Origin: CAZTNW01 sp964614945
Lineage (GTDB): Bacteria; Caldisericota; JANLFM01
Length of the DNA stretch: 64,000 nucleotides
Reading direction: 5' to 3'
Assembly (NCBI GenBank): GCA_964614945.1
Contig: CAZTNW010000005.1
Span: 1 to 64,000, forward strand
Positions 8,093-16,064 of the stretch are shown here, in pieces (within the stretch, counting starts at the first letter, position 1; each line of letters begins with the position of its first letter). Under the pieces are notes generated by a model, which had not been told where the DNA came from, made no database searches, and worked only from the letters and a program-made list of their open reading frames with translations. Position numbers and translations under genes: made by a program.

Positions 8093-9079
8093 GTGGACAA
8101 AAAGGGGTTCAGGACATTTCTCGAGGGAAAAAAACTTTCCGAAAGCCAGATCGAAGGATCGTTCTCCATCGCGAGAAAGTTCGAGAGGTTTCTCGGGAAT
8201 TTGGAGAAGCCGAAGACGGTCGAGAAGGCCGCGCCGTCCGATTTTCGCAAGTTCTCGGCCCGGATGATTGAACGGAAGCTCAACAGTGAGGAAAACTACA
8301 TCGCCCTGACTAGGTATGCCTGGTTCCTGAGAAACAAGAGGCTCTACGCGACAATTCTTCCCTTTATAGACGGGGCCGAGGTGATGGATATGCTATACGG
8401 GAAACTGGGCGAGGAAGTTGGGGAGGGGATCAGGGGGCGGATTTTCGAGGGGATCGACAGGCGCTACGGCATCCCCAACCGGATAAAATGCCGCAACATG
8501 GCGGAGGTGCTGCGCCGGATGAGGATCCTGATGAGCCCGGAGGCCTGCAAGAGAGTCCTCGCAAAAGGACTGAGGATACTCGAGGACGCCTGGTACGAGA
8601 GTGAAAAGAAGATGTACGGGGAGAGTGCCACGATCGATGAGTTCCTACAGAAGAGGGGGGAGGCCCTGATAGCCGAGCTCAAGGAGATCAAAAAGAAGAA
8701 GGGCTTCTTCTTCAATCAGGAGGTGACGGATGAGTTGATCGCCTTCGTCGAGGCCCACCCGGAAATCGGGCGGGGGGTGCGGAAGGGGAGCATCGTCTAC
8801 GAGGCCAAGATCCCCTATCAAGTGAAGGAATACATCAGGGAGAAGTACGAGGCGAAGAAGAGATACTATTATTGTCACTGCCCCTGGGTGAAGGAGTCCC
8901 TGAGGAAGGGGGCCACGGATATCCCGGCGGTCTTCTGCAACTGCAGCGCCGCCTATCACCGCAAGCCCTACGAGGTGATCTTCGACAAACCGATCAAGGC
9001 AGAGGTGATCGCCTCGGTCGTGCAGGGGGCTCTCTTCTGTCGCTTCGCCATCCATCTGCCCCCCGGCTTCAAGAAATAA
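8093..9079 (+). CDS. Unrecognised soluble protein with Cys/His-rich C-terminal region
   Basis: I do not recognise this 328-residue protein with confidence. Residues 1-100 are charged and helical (FRTFLEGKKLSESQIEGSF) and faintly recall the SAM-like core-binding fold of recombinases, but there is no catalytic domain. The C-terminal 80 residues carry CHCPWVKESL, VFCNCSAAYHRKPYEVIF and a final FCRFAIHLP, a set of five Cys and three His that could bind metal or heme; I recall similar C-termini in uncharacterised proteins of anaerobes. No membrane segment or signal peptide. GTG start with AAGGAGG seven bases upstream. Monocistronic, 124 bases after corA. Confidence 0.55.
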   Translation: MDKKGFRTFLEGKKLSESQIEGSFSIARKFERFLGNLEKPKTVEKAAPSDFRKFSARMIERKLNSEENYIALTRYAWFLRNKRLYATILPFIDGAEVMDMLYGKLGEEVGEGIRGRIFEGIDRRYGIPNRIKCRNMAEVLRRMRILMSPEACKRVLAKGLRILEDAWYESEKKMYGESATIDEFLQKRGEALIAELKEIKKKKGFFFNQEVTDELIAFVEAHPEIGRGVRKGSIVYEAKIPYQVKEYIREKYEAKKRYYYCHCPWVKESLRKGATDIPAVFCNCSAAYHRKPYEVIFDKPIKAEVIASVVQGALFCRFAIHLPPGFKK

Positions 9080-9171
9080 TAATCACAAAATAGAGGATGG
9101 GCAAGGTCTCGCGGATCTCCAGCTCTTTCTATAAGATAGGCGTTCGCCCTGAAAAATAACCGCTCGCTCCT

Positions 9172-9206
9172 CCGGGATTACCATTTTCCAATTCCTGCAA
9201 TCCCGG
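9172..9206. terminator. Possible terminator hairpin between convergent genes
   Basis: CCGGGATT (9172-9179) pairs with AATCCCGG (9199-9206) across a 19-base loop, between the 3' ends of the Cys/His-rich gene and the cyclodeaminase gene. The loop is long and there is no T-tract, so support is modest. Confidence 0.4.
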
Positions 9207-9217
9207 CCAGCTCCTGA

Positions 9218-10429
9218 TCAGCTCAGCTGGGCGGAGAGCTCCTTGAGGAACCACTCCACGTCGCTCACGATCCCCACGGCCTGATGGGAACCGCGGTCGG
9301 CCAGTTTGGTCACCGTGGCCGGGTTGATATCCACACAGACGGTCTTTACCCGGGCCGGGAGAAGATTCCCTGTGGCGATGGAGTGCAGCATGGTTGACAA
9401 CATCAGGGCAAGTTCTACCCCCTTGAGGTTTTTCCTCATTGCTTCCTGTGCTGCTACAGAATCGGTGATCACATCCGGTAGCGGGCCGTCGTCCCTGACC
9501 GAGCCGGCCAGCACGAAGGGAATATTGTTTCTCACAACTGCAGCCATGACGCCTTCGTTGAGGACCCCAGCCTCGAAGGCCTGGCGCAGGCCTCCTAGGT
9601 CCCGTATCCTGTTAATGGCCAGCAGGTGGTGCATGTGCCCCTTCGGCATTGAAGAGCCTTTCTTCATGCAAATGCCCAGCGATGAGCCGAAGAGCTCCGC
9701 CTCCACGTCATGGACAGCCACAGCGTTCCCGGCGAAGAAAACGTTTACATAACCAGAATTGATGAGGGAGGCCAGGTGCTTGCCGGCTCCGGTATGGATG
9801 ACAGCCGGCCCTGTTACAACCAGGACCTTCCCGCCTCTTCCGCGGATAGCTTCGATTTCGCTGGCGATCTCCCTCACCAGCAATGATTTCTGCCTCTCGC
9901 TGGATACCTCGCTCCCCATGAAAGAGAAGCCTTCCTTTTCCGCTTCCTTCTTCATTGTAGCGACCCGCACCCCTTTGTCGCCGATGACGACTTGCTCTCC
10001 CTGACGAAGCATTGCAATCGGACAGCACCTGGCTCGGAACTTCACCGGATCTACCACCACGGCGCAGTCCATTTCGATATCCTCGACCGGAACCTGTCTC
10101 CCGGCGATATTCACGCAGGTTTCAATGTTGGTGCTGCAATAGAATTCTTCAGGACACACCCCGTCCTTTATGACTGGTGCCAGGGTGACGGACTGGCGGT
10201 TGAGCAGCGTGGCTCCCATTTGCCCGACTCTCTCGACAACCTGGTCGAGCAACTCAACCGTCGGTGCGACGATCTCGATCCTGGCGTAGCTTGTGTCGTC
10301 CGCAGTACGACCAATCTTAGTTTCGCGGAGGTTGAACTCGGCATCCATCTCGGCAATGACATCGAGGACGGAGGAGAGCAATGTGCTGTCGATGAGGTGG
10401 CCTGAAAGCTCAATGACGGCTGCGTACAC
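9218..10429 (-). CDS. TIGR00300/LOR-SDH-type protein, probable ornithine cyclodeaminase
   Basis: NAD-linked protein of 403 residues belonging to the family once called 'LOR/SDH bifunctional enzyme conserved domain', whose archaeal members convert ornithine to proline and ammonia. Residues 1-100 form the N-terminal region that defines the family; GKVLVVTGPAVIHTGAGKHL and VNVFFAGNAVAVHDVEAEL are typical of the C-terminal NAD-binding part, with KGHMHHLLAINRIR between. The start is a GTG read as MYAAVIELSGHLID. It has no close operon partner. With pruA 5 kb away it would feed an ornithine-to-proline-to-glutamate route, but no proline dehydrogenase is in the window. Confidence 0.8.
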   Translation of the reverse strand: MYAAVIELSGHLIDSTLLSSVLDVIAEMDAEFNLRETKIGRTADDTSYARIEIVAPTVELLDQVVERVGQMGATLLNRQSVTLAPVIKDGVCPEEFYCSTNIETCVNIAGRQVPVEDIEMDCAVVVDPVKFRARCCPIAMLRQGEQVVIGDKGVRVATMKKEAEKEGFSFMGSEVSSERQKSLLVREIASEIEAIRGRGGKVLVVTGPAVIHTGAGKHLASLINSGYVNVFFAGNAVAVHDVEAELFGSSLGICMKKGSSMPKGHMHHLLAINRIRDLGGLRQAFEAGVLNEGVMAAVVRNNIPFVLAGSVRDDGPLPDVITDSVAAQEAMRKNLKGVELALMLSTMLHSIATGNLLPARVKTVCVDINPATVTKLADRGSHQAVGIVSDVEWFLKELSAQLS

Positions 10430-10738
10430 CTTCTGATCACTCCTTGTGTTATTCTTTCCTTCTGCCTTCTTGAACCCAAGAAGAATCCCCTTAATACCTT
10501 AACAGATTCCACGCGAGAGAGACAAGAATCTGAGACCCAGGAGGACCTTAAGAGCGCCCGATCTATCTGGCTTTGCTGGCAGGAATTAGCAAGAAATAGC
10601 AGGGGAGATCGCCTGTTTGATCTGAGCTTTCCAGGCCGGAAGCGTCAGCTGAAGCCAGCAGCCAGAGGTTGAAATTTCCTCTCCCTTTTACCTGTTTTCA
10701 TCTACTGAGAGATTAATGAAAGGGGAACTCAAGAAAGA
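10430..10738. other. Divergent intergenic region, no gene seen
   Basis: This 309-base gap separates the divergent cyclodeaminase and signal-peptide genes. I find no convincing promoter pair. An imperfect direct repeat, GGCAGGAATTAGCA then AGAAATAGCAGG near 10576-10602, is the only pattern noticed. AAAGGGGAA about 12 bases before 10739 is a weak binding site for the next gene. Confidence 0.4.
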
Positions 10739-11413
10739 GTGAAGTCAATCAAGCTGTCTGCCATCGCTCTAACTTTAATCATCATCCTCGGACTGCCGGG
10801 GACGGTTTTCGCCCATCAGCCCAGCCTGGTGGAAAATACGCCGATTGAGATTTCAGATCCGGAGATCTCCCGCGCCTTCTACGCCGTATTGGGGAACTCC
10901 CCGCACGAGTACCTGGTGAGCTCGCCCACTGCCTTCATTCTGTATCTCAATCTCCTGACTCCCCGGCTCGCCAAGGCGGAAAGGGATTTCACTCTCACCG
11001 TCTATGAGCTCAAAGGAGCCGAGAGGGTTTTCTTGAAGGAAATCAAGACCGCCGATTTTCCCTGGGAACCCTACTATGAGGAATTCGCTGGGGACAACTA
11101 TTACATGGGCCCGAAATGGGAGGAGAAGGCGGAGGCCGGCACTTATCTCGTTACCGTTTCCTCGCCCCGCACTCAGGTTAAATACGTCCTCGCCGTAGGC
11201 AAAGTGGAGTCCTTCCCCATAGGAGAGATATTCCGCACCTTGAGGACATTGCCCGCGCTGAAGATGGATTTTTTCGAGGGTTCCTTCTTCGACATCTTCT
11301 CCGGGATCATCGGCAAGTTTCTCCTGGGCTTCGTCGTCCTCGTCCTGGCCGTCATCGGGCTCCTGATTTTCCTCATCGTTAGGCGCGCGCGAAAGAGAAG
11401 AAGCGTCGCTTAG
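10739..11413 (+). CDS. Exported protein anchored by a C-terminal membrane helix, unknown function
   Basis: 224-residue protein with a clear Sec signal peptide: KSIK, then a hydrophobic stretch and cleavage after TVFA near residue 25. The mature part is an extracytoplasmic beta-type domain of about 155 residues (FTLTVYELKGAERVFLKEIK). Residues about 190-215 form a membrane helix, ended by RRARKRRSVA, so the C-terminus faces the cytoplasm. No family is recognised. The mature protein starts with His (HQPSLVE), suggestive of metal binding, and the gene converges with the nickel/cobalt transporter, its stop overlapping the last codon of the ATPase gene. A link to metal handling is inference. Confidence 0.65.
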   Translation: MKSIKLSAIALTLIIILGLPGTVFAHQPSLVENTPIEISDPEISRAFYAVLGNSPHEYLVSSPTAFILYLNLLTPRLAKAERDFTLTVYELKGAERVFLKEIKTADFPWEPYYEEFAGDNYYMGPKWEEKAEAGTYLVTVSSPRTQVKYVLAVGKVESFPIGEIFRTLRTLPALKMDFFEGSFFDIFSGIIGKFLLGFVVLVLAVIGLLIFLIVRRARKRRSVA

Positions 11414-12171
11414 TCAGGCTCGAAGAGAGCCTGGTTGTTCTCCAGCAGGTTCAATCGCACGAGGACCTCCCTCTCGCGCAGCAATTTCTGCGGAACACCC
11501 TCCGCCACGATTTTCTTTTCCTCTGACAGCAGGTAGATACGATGGCAGAGACGAGAAATTAAGCGCAGATCGTGGGTGGAAACCAGCATCGTTTTGCTTG
11601 GCGAGAGAGCGGCGAGGTAGGAAGTAAATTCGCAGGAACTCCTGGGATCTAAATTAGCGGTGGGCTCGTCCAGTAGGAGAATTTCTGGGTCCAGAACGAG
11701 AAGAGAGGCGAGCATTACCTTTTTCTTCTCTCCCCCGGAGAGCTTGTAGGGATGGCGTTCCTTCAGGTGCTCGATGTGCAGAAGCCGGAGCATAGCATCC
11801 GCCCTCTTTTCTGTCTCGCGAGCATCCATTTTCAACTGCTGCGGGCCGAAGAAAATTTCCTCCTGCACGGTAGGGAAGAGGATCTGAGATTCCGGGTTTT
11901 GAAAGAGGATGCTCAGCCGACGACGGAAGTTTTCCCGGAAAAGCTTTTGCTTCAGTTTCTCCTCGGAGAGGGTTCCCTCCATAAAGAGGACCCCGCCTTT
12001 CTGGGGGAAATACAGGCCGGCCAGGATTTTGAGTAGAGTAGATTTCCCCGCACCGTTGGGGCCGACGATCCCCAGGCACTCGCCTCTGTCTAAATGGAGA
12101 GAAACCCCTGAAAGTCCGGAGGTACCGTCAGGGTAATGGAAGGAGACATCCTTCAGCTCAAAAATCCGCAT
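11410..12171 (-). CDS. cbiO: ECF transporter ATPase, nickel/cobalt type
   Basis: ATP-hydrolysing subunit of the CbiMNQO/NikMNQO energy-coupling factor importer at the inner face of the membrane. Of 253 residues, Walker A GPNGAGKST lies near 38, the Q-loop in FQNPESQILF near 90, the ABC signature LSGGEKKKV near 145, Walker B ILLLDEPTANLDP near 165 and the H-loop in STHDLRL near 197. FQNPESQILFPTVQEEIFFGP is the usual ECF ATPase segment. It is last in the four-gene operon and overlaps the T-component gene by 14 bases. A single ATPase is usual for the metal-specific systems, probably acting as a homodimer. Confidence 0.93.
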   Translation of the reverse strand: MRIFELKDVSFHYPDGTSGLSGVSLHLDRGECLGIVGPNGAGKSTLLKILAGLYFPQKGGVLFMEGTLSEEKLKQKLFRENFRRRLSILFQNPESQILFPTVQEEIFFGPQQLKMDARETEKRADAMLRLLHIEHLKERHPYKLSGGEKKKVMLASLLVLDPEILLLDEPTANLDPRSSCEFTSYLAALSPSKTMLVSTHDLRLISRLCHRIYLLSEEKKIVAEGVPQKLLREREVLVRLNLLENNQALFEPD

Positions 12172-12802
12172 ATCCGCGGGCCAGCATCGCTTCGTGCACC
12201 TCCTCTGTAAGGCGGAGGGTTCGGATAAAGAGAGAGGAGAGGAGGTGAGCCACCACCTTTCGGCTTTTCCTTCCCTCGAGGCTGATTGATCTTGATTCGG
12301 CGCCCTCCCAGGACTCCCTGGCTACTTTTAAGAGCAGGACGATGAAGCGGGTGCTCAGATCCAGGAGCGTAATAATCAATGAGGGTGCTTTCAGTTTTCG
12401 CAGGGCGAGGAGGAATCCGTGCCAACCCAGGGATAAAACCGGAAGAAGGGTGCTCGAAGCGATCAGAAATGAGCGACAGGCCAGGAAGAGCACCTGCCAG
12501 ATGTCCTCTCCAAAGAGAAGAGAGGGCAGGAAGAGGAGGAGGGTGAATATACCCAGTAGGCCGGTACGGAAAAACAGTTTACGCCAGGGAACCCGCGCAA
12601 GGGCGAGGAGGAGCAGGAGGGGAGGAAGGGAAACGGCCAGCGCCGTCCAGCTTTGAAGAAAACTGAGAGCGAAGGCTGAAGCGAGAGAAACAGGGATCTC
12701 CCAGGGGAAGCCAGCCTTCGCCTTCTGCCTGACCTGGGCCGTTAGGGCCAATTCTCCGGCGGAGAGCGCCCGTCGGGTTTTCTGAATGAAGTTAACGCTC
12801 AC
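12158..12802 (-). CDS. cbiQ: ECF transporter T component, CbiQ/NikQ type
   Basis: Integral membrane scaffold that links the ATPase to the metal-binding subunit. The 214-residue protein has several hydrophobic segments (about residues 32-60, 68-85, 92-130, 132-155) and the basic coupling region near the C-terminus, with RSISLEGR and RTLRLTEEVHEAMLARGY; the latter contains the Ala-Arg-Gly motif that contacts the ATPase. It overlaps the downstream ATPase gene by 14 bases and the upstream PDGLE gene by 11, so translation is probably coupled throughout. Confidence 0.9.
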   Translation of the reverse strand: MSVNFIQKTRRALSAGELALTAQVRQKAKAGFPWEIPVSLASAFALSFLQSWTALAVSLPPLLLLLALARVPWRKLFFRTGLLGIFTLLLFLPSLLFGEDIWQVLFLACRSFLIASSTLLPVLSLGWHGFLLALRKLKAPSLIITLLDLSTRFIVLLLKVARESWEGAESRSISLEGRKSRKVVAHLLSSLFIRTLRLTEEVHEAMLARGYADF

Positions 12803-13109
12803 GTGGGGAGAGAAACCTCCCGATTAGGTAAGCCAGTCCCCCGGCGATGATGATCCCGATGATGGCACTCAGAATGTAGGCCAGGTAGGGGTTTATTTCC
12901 CCGGTGGAGTAGTCTGGCAGAGGGGCCTGATAAATGTTGGCCAATTCCTCCATTCCTCTGGGGGCGTAGCCGATTTCCCCGGAGAGATCTTCCAGGCCCC
13001 ATTCTCCCCAGGCATCTCCGGCCTCGAACTTCTCGGGGAGGTAGATGCCGATTGGCGTCAAGATTGCCAGTACCAGTATCGCAATGAAAAAGGGCCTAAA
13101 TTTCCGCAC
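12792..13109 (-). CDS. PDGLE-domain membrane protein, CbiN/NikN-like accessory subunit
   Basis: Small protein of 105 residues with an N-terminal membrane helix (residues 6-24) and a C-terminal one (about 78-98), separated by a short extracytoplasmic loop. This is the layout of the PDGLE proteins that replace or accompany CbiN in nickel and cobalt ECF importers and help load the metal onto the CbiM-type subunit. EKFEAGDAWGEWGLEDLSG corresponds to the region containing the PDGLE motif. It overlaps both neighbours in the operon. Whether it acts on nickel or cobalt is not readable from it. Confidence 0.85.
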   Translation of the reverse strand: MRKFRPFFIAILVLAILTPIGIYLPEKFEAGDAWGEWGLEDLSGEIGYAPRGMEELANIYQAPLPDYSTGEINPYLAYILSAIIGIIIAGGLAYLIGRFLSPRER

Positions 13110-13800
13110 TTCTCAGCTCCTCTTTCCTCGCTAAGGCGATCAAGGAAGGGTCGTACCTTTGAATGAAAAGGATGGCCAGGCCGGTGACCAAGGCCTCCAC
13201 CCAGCCGAAGACGAGCAGGTGCTCAAGCCCCATGGCGGAGACGGCCACAGAGATAGGGTAGGGGGCGTACAGGGCTTTGCCGTCTGCCGTGTGATAGAGC
13301 AAAGGCTGAATCCCGAGGAGAAGGGCGGTGGCTAAAGCCGCTAAATTCAAGGAGATGTAGGCGGTGATCCCTCCGGCGATCGGCAACAGAGAGGAACGGG
13401 ACGGGCTCTTCCGCGTGAGGAGTAGGAAGAGCGCCCAGGTAGAGAATGGGATCAGGACGGCCATATTGAAGCAATTAGCCCCCAGAGCAGTGATGCCGCC
13501 GTCCCCAAAAATCAAGGCTTGAATCAGAAGGACCAGGCTTGTCGCCAGGGAGGCAGCCCAGGGCCCCAGGAGGACGGTGACAAGGGAGGCGCCCACAGCG
13601 TGCCCTGTCGTCCCACCGGGGATGGGAACGTTGAACATCATGATAATGAAGATGAAAGCCGTACCCAGAGCCAGGAGGGGAACCGCTTTCGTCTTCAGGG
13701 CTTTCCTCAACCTGGTGAGGCTCAAAACCCAGAATGGAGCGCTGGCCCCGTACATCACAAGATAAGTACTCGGTCCAAGATATCCATCCGGAATATGCAT
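13096..13800 (-). CDS. cbiM: ECF transporter substrate-binding subunit, CbiM/NikM type
   Basis: Membrane subunit of 234 residues that captures Ni2+ or Co2+. The N-terminus MHIPDGYLGP is diagnostic: the amino group and His2 are metal ligands and must not be extended. PGGTTGHAVGASL near residue 62 supplies another His, and GDGGITALGANCFNMA near 97 is strongly conserved. About seven membrane helices follow. First gene of the operon cbiM-PDGLE-cbiQ-cbiO. The palindrome upstream resembles a NikR site, so nickel is the more likely substrate and the names nikMNQO may be apt; no cobalamin riboswitch is seen. Confidence 0.93.
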   Translation of the reverse strand: MHIPDGYLGPSTYLVMYGASAPFWVLSLTRLRKALKTKAVPLLALGTAFIFIIMMFNVPIPGGTTGHAVGASLVTVLLGPWAASLATSLVLLIQALIFGDGGITALGANCFNMAVLIPFSTWALFLLLTRKSPSRSSLLPIAGGITAYISLNLAALATALLLGIQPLLYHTADGKALYAPYPISVAVSAMGLEHLLVFGWVEALVTGLAILFIQRYDPSLIALARKEELRSAEI

Positions 13801-13815
13801 CTCGCTCCTTTCTTA

Positions 13816-13842
13816 GTATTACTATTTTTATAAAAGTAATAC
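13816..13842. promoter_or_regulatory. NikR-like operator overlapping the cbiM promoter
   Basis: Perfect inverted repeat GTATTACT (13816-13823) and AGTAATAC (13835-13842). As GTATTAC-N13-GTAATAC it closely fits the variant nickel-repressor site GTGTTAC-N13/14-GTAACAC that I recall from comparative work. It covers the presumed -10 region downstream of a minus-strand TTGACT (13856-13861), so binding would block cbiM transcription. No nikR gene lies in the window. Confidence 0.65.
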
Positions 13843-13877
13843 AGTTGATCGAGAGAGTCAATGTAGATGTCCCGCTC

Positions 13878-13906
13878 TTGACTCTTTCCTCCCGCCTGAA
13901 TACGAT
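13878..13906 (+). promoter_or_regulatory. Promoter of the aldehyde oxidoreductase operon
   Basis: TTGACT (13878-13883), 17-base spacer, TACGAT (13901-13906). Transcription would start about 25 bases before the ATG at 13940. It lies only 36 bases from the NikR-like site. Confidence 0.5.
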
Positions 13907-13939
13907 GGATGTAATCAATCTTTCTCACAAGGAGTGCCC

Positions 13940-15778
13940 ATGAAAGGCTGGACCGGAAAAATCTTAAGAGTGAACCTGACTGAAAAAACCTGGAAAGCGG
14001 AATCATTCAGCGAGGACTTCGCCTTAAAATGGGTGGGTGGACGTGGCTTTGCCACTAAGATCCTTTTCGATGAGTTGAAACCAGGGATTGATCCTTTAGG
14101 ACCGGAGAACAAGCTCGTGGTGGCGGTGGGTCCCATCGCCGGTATACCCGCTCCCAACACCGGTAAGACGGTAGTAGCGGCCAAGTCTCCGATGACAGGA
14201 GGCTACGGCGACGGTAATCTGGGAACCCGCATGACGGAAAATCTAAGAAAAGCCGGCTACGACGCCTTGATTGTTGAGGGAAAGGCCGACCGACCGACGA
14301 TGCTCTATATCGAGGATGACAAGGTAGAATTCATCCCCGCCGATGAGGTATGGGGAAAAGGAACCTATGAGACAAACGACTGGATTTACGGGAAGTACGG
14401 CAAGGGGATCGGTGTCCTGAATATCGGTCAGGGCGGGGAAAATCTGGTGCGCTATGCTGTTATCCGTAGCATGGAAGGCCGGGCGGGCGGAAGGCCGGGT
14501 ATGGGTGCGGTGATGGGCTCCAAGTTGCTTAAAGCGATAGTGGCCAAGGGCACGAAGCCGATCCCGCAGGCCGATCCGGAAGAGATGAAGAGGGTTGGCC
14601 CGGGAGATCTGCGCGAAGTGCACCGGATCGACAAGGAAGCGGGCTGGTCGATTCAGGGAACGACGGGGGTCCTGGCCTGGTGTAACGAGGTGGCCGCCCT
14701 CCCTGTCCGTAACTTCCGCAAAACCCATCACCCCGAGGCCTGGAAAGTTGACGGGGAAAGACTCAACAACCTGAGAGTGACTACTTACGGCTGCCCCAAC
14801 TGCACCATGCGCTGTGGGATCACCATTTTAGACAGCCACGGCCGCGAGTCCGAGCTCGATTATGAGAATGTCGGTCTCCTGGGGCCGAACTTGGAGATCT
14901 TTGACTATCCCCAGGTGGCGGCACTCAATTACCTCTGCGATGACTACGGGATCGATACCATGTCGAGTGGTTGCGTCCTGAGCTTCTACGCCGACGCCAT
15001 CGACCAGGGTGCCGTTGAGGGTGGTTTCCGCTTCGGAGACGCCGTCCGCGCACAGGAGCTCTTGGGCGAGATTTCCCTCAGGACGACGGAGATCGGTAAC
15101 ATTCTGGCCGAGGGCGTCCTGCGGGCCGCCCGTAAGTTCGGCAAGGGCTCTGAGGATTATGCCATGCAAGTTAAGGGACTTGAGATAGCCGCCTACAACT
15201 GCAAATTTATTCCGGGTATGGCCCTCGCTTATGGTACTAGCCCGATTGGCGGACACCATAAGGAGTCCTGGGTTATCACTTTCGAAGTCAAACAGACAAC
15301 GAGGGAATCCTACGGGCCGGAGAAAGCCCAGAAAGTGATCGAGCTGCAGAGGATCCGAGGCGGACTTTTTGAATTTCTCGTGGCCTGCCGGTTCCCCTGG
15401 GTGGAGGTCGGCTGGAGTCTGGAACACTATCCCAAATACTTCAAACTTGTAACGGGGGTGGATTGGACTCTCGATAATTTCTGGAACCTGGCGGACAGGA
15501 CTTACGCCCTGATCAAACTCTTCTGGTTGCGCGAGTTTCCTCTGACCAGTCGACGCGACGATTACCCTCCCGCTGTTTGGTTCGACCCAAAGAACGCCGA
15601 CACAGAGGGCCCCATTGCCGGCCAGGTGCTCGAATATGATAAGTACGACAGCCTTCTGCAGCATTACTATGACATCCGCGGCTACGACGAGAGAGGAATC
15701 CCTACCCTTTCTACCCTGGAGAGGCTCGGATTGACGGAGGAGGCTAAGGTTGCGCAGAAATACGGCAGCCTGAAATAA
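13940..15778 (+). CDS. aor: Aldehyde:ferredoxin oxidoreductase (tungsten pterin enzyme)
   Basis: Cytoplasmic enzyme oxidising aldehydes to acids with ferredoxin as acceptor, or the reverse. 612 residues from the ATG at 13940, which follows AAGGAG; an in-frame GTG at 13934 overlaps that site and is rejected. The N-terminal domain starts GWTGKILRVNLTEKTW. PMTGGYGDGNLG and RAGGRPGMGAVMGSK are pterin-contacting segments. CPNCTMRCG near residue 290 with a later Cys near residue 350 (SSGCVLSF) should bind the [4Fe-4S] cluster. It probably detoxifies or uses aldehydes made by 2-ketoacid oxidoreductases such as iorAB. A MoaD-like gene follows at once. Confidence 0.94.
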   Translation: MKGWTGKILRVNLTEKTWKAESFSEDFALKWVGGRGFATKILFDELKPGIDPLGPENKLVVAVGPIAGIPAPNTGKTVVAAKSPMTGGYGDGNLGTRMTENLRKAGYDALIVEGKADRPTMLYIEDDKVEFIPADEVWGKGTYETNDWIYGKYGKGIGVLNIGQGGENLVRYAVIRSMEGRAGGRPGMGAVMGSKLLKAIVAKGTKPIPQADPEEMKRVGPGDLREVHRIDKEAGWSIQGTTGVLAWCNEVAALPVRNFRKTHHPEAWKVDGERLNNLRVTTYGCPNCTMRCGITILDSHGRESELDYENVGLLGPNLEIFDYPQVAALNYLCDDYGIDTMSSGCVLSFYADAIDQGAVEGGFRFGDAVRAQELLGEISLRTTEIGNILAEGVLRAARKFGKGSEDYAMQVKGLEIAAYNCKFIPGMALAYGTSPIGGHHKESWVITFEVKQTTRESYGPEKAQKVIELQRIRGGLFEFLVACRFPWVEVGWSLEHYPKYFKLVTGVDWTLDNFWNLADRTYALIKLFWLREFPLTSRRDDYPPAVWFDPKNADTEGPIAGQVLEYDKYDSLLQHYYDIRGYDERGIPTLSTLERLGLTEEAKVAQKYGSLK

Positions 15779-15780
15779 AG

Positions 15781-16053
15781 GTGAGAATCACATTACGAAG
15801 AGAGCAATCGGATAAGAGAAAGCTGCTGAGAGTGACGGTTAAGCTTATCGGCCCCTTCATCCACCAGCTTGGCTTCAGCGAGAAGAAGCTTGAGGTACCG
15901 CAGGGGACCACGGTGGATGGCATCTTCGACCTGATCAAGCTGGACAGAAGCTGGCCCAACATTGTAACAAGGAACGGCGAGGGCGTGGAACCTGCAGAAA
16001 TCGTGGCCGCAGGCGACAGGATAGTAATCTCCGCGATCTATTCCGGCGGCTAA
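15781..16053 (+). CDS. MoaD/ThiS-like sulfur carrier paired with the aldehyde oxidoreductase
   Basis: Small beta-grasp protein ending in IYSGG; the C-terminal Gly-Gly is the site activated and thiocarboxylated in MoaD and ThiS. It begins two bases after the aor stop codon, so it is translationally coupled and probably donates sulfur to the tungstopterin of that enzyme. The GTG at 15781 gives 90 residues with a basic N-terminal extension; an internal GTG at 15832 (TVKLIGPFIHQLG) would give the usual length of about 73. The segment VPQGTTVDGIFDLI is typical of the family. No MoaE or ThiG lies nearby, which supports a dedicated carrier. Confidence 0.8.
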   Translation: MRITLRREQSDKRKLLRVTVKLIGPFIHQLGFSEKKLEVPQGTTVDGIFDLIKLDRSWPNIVTRNGEGVEPAEIVAAGDRIVISAIYSGG

Positions 16054-16064
16054 TCCTCCTTAAT

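Noticed and set aside
7051..8283. 410-codon open frame on the minus strand across corA
   Set aside because: It is antisense to a clear CorA gene, rich in Asp, Gly and Glu in a way expected from a shadow frame, and has no family resemblance.
13801..13939. Cobalamin riboswitch upstream of cbiM
   Set aside because: The region is only about 140 bases, shared with the divergent aor promoter, and lacks the B12-box; a NikR-like palindrome explains it better.
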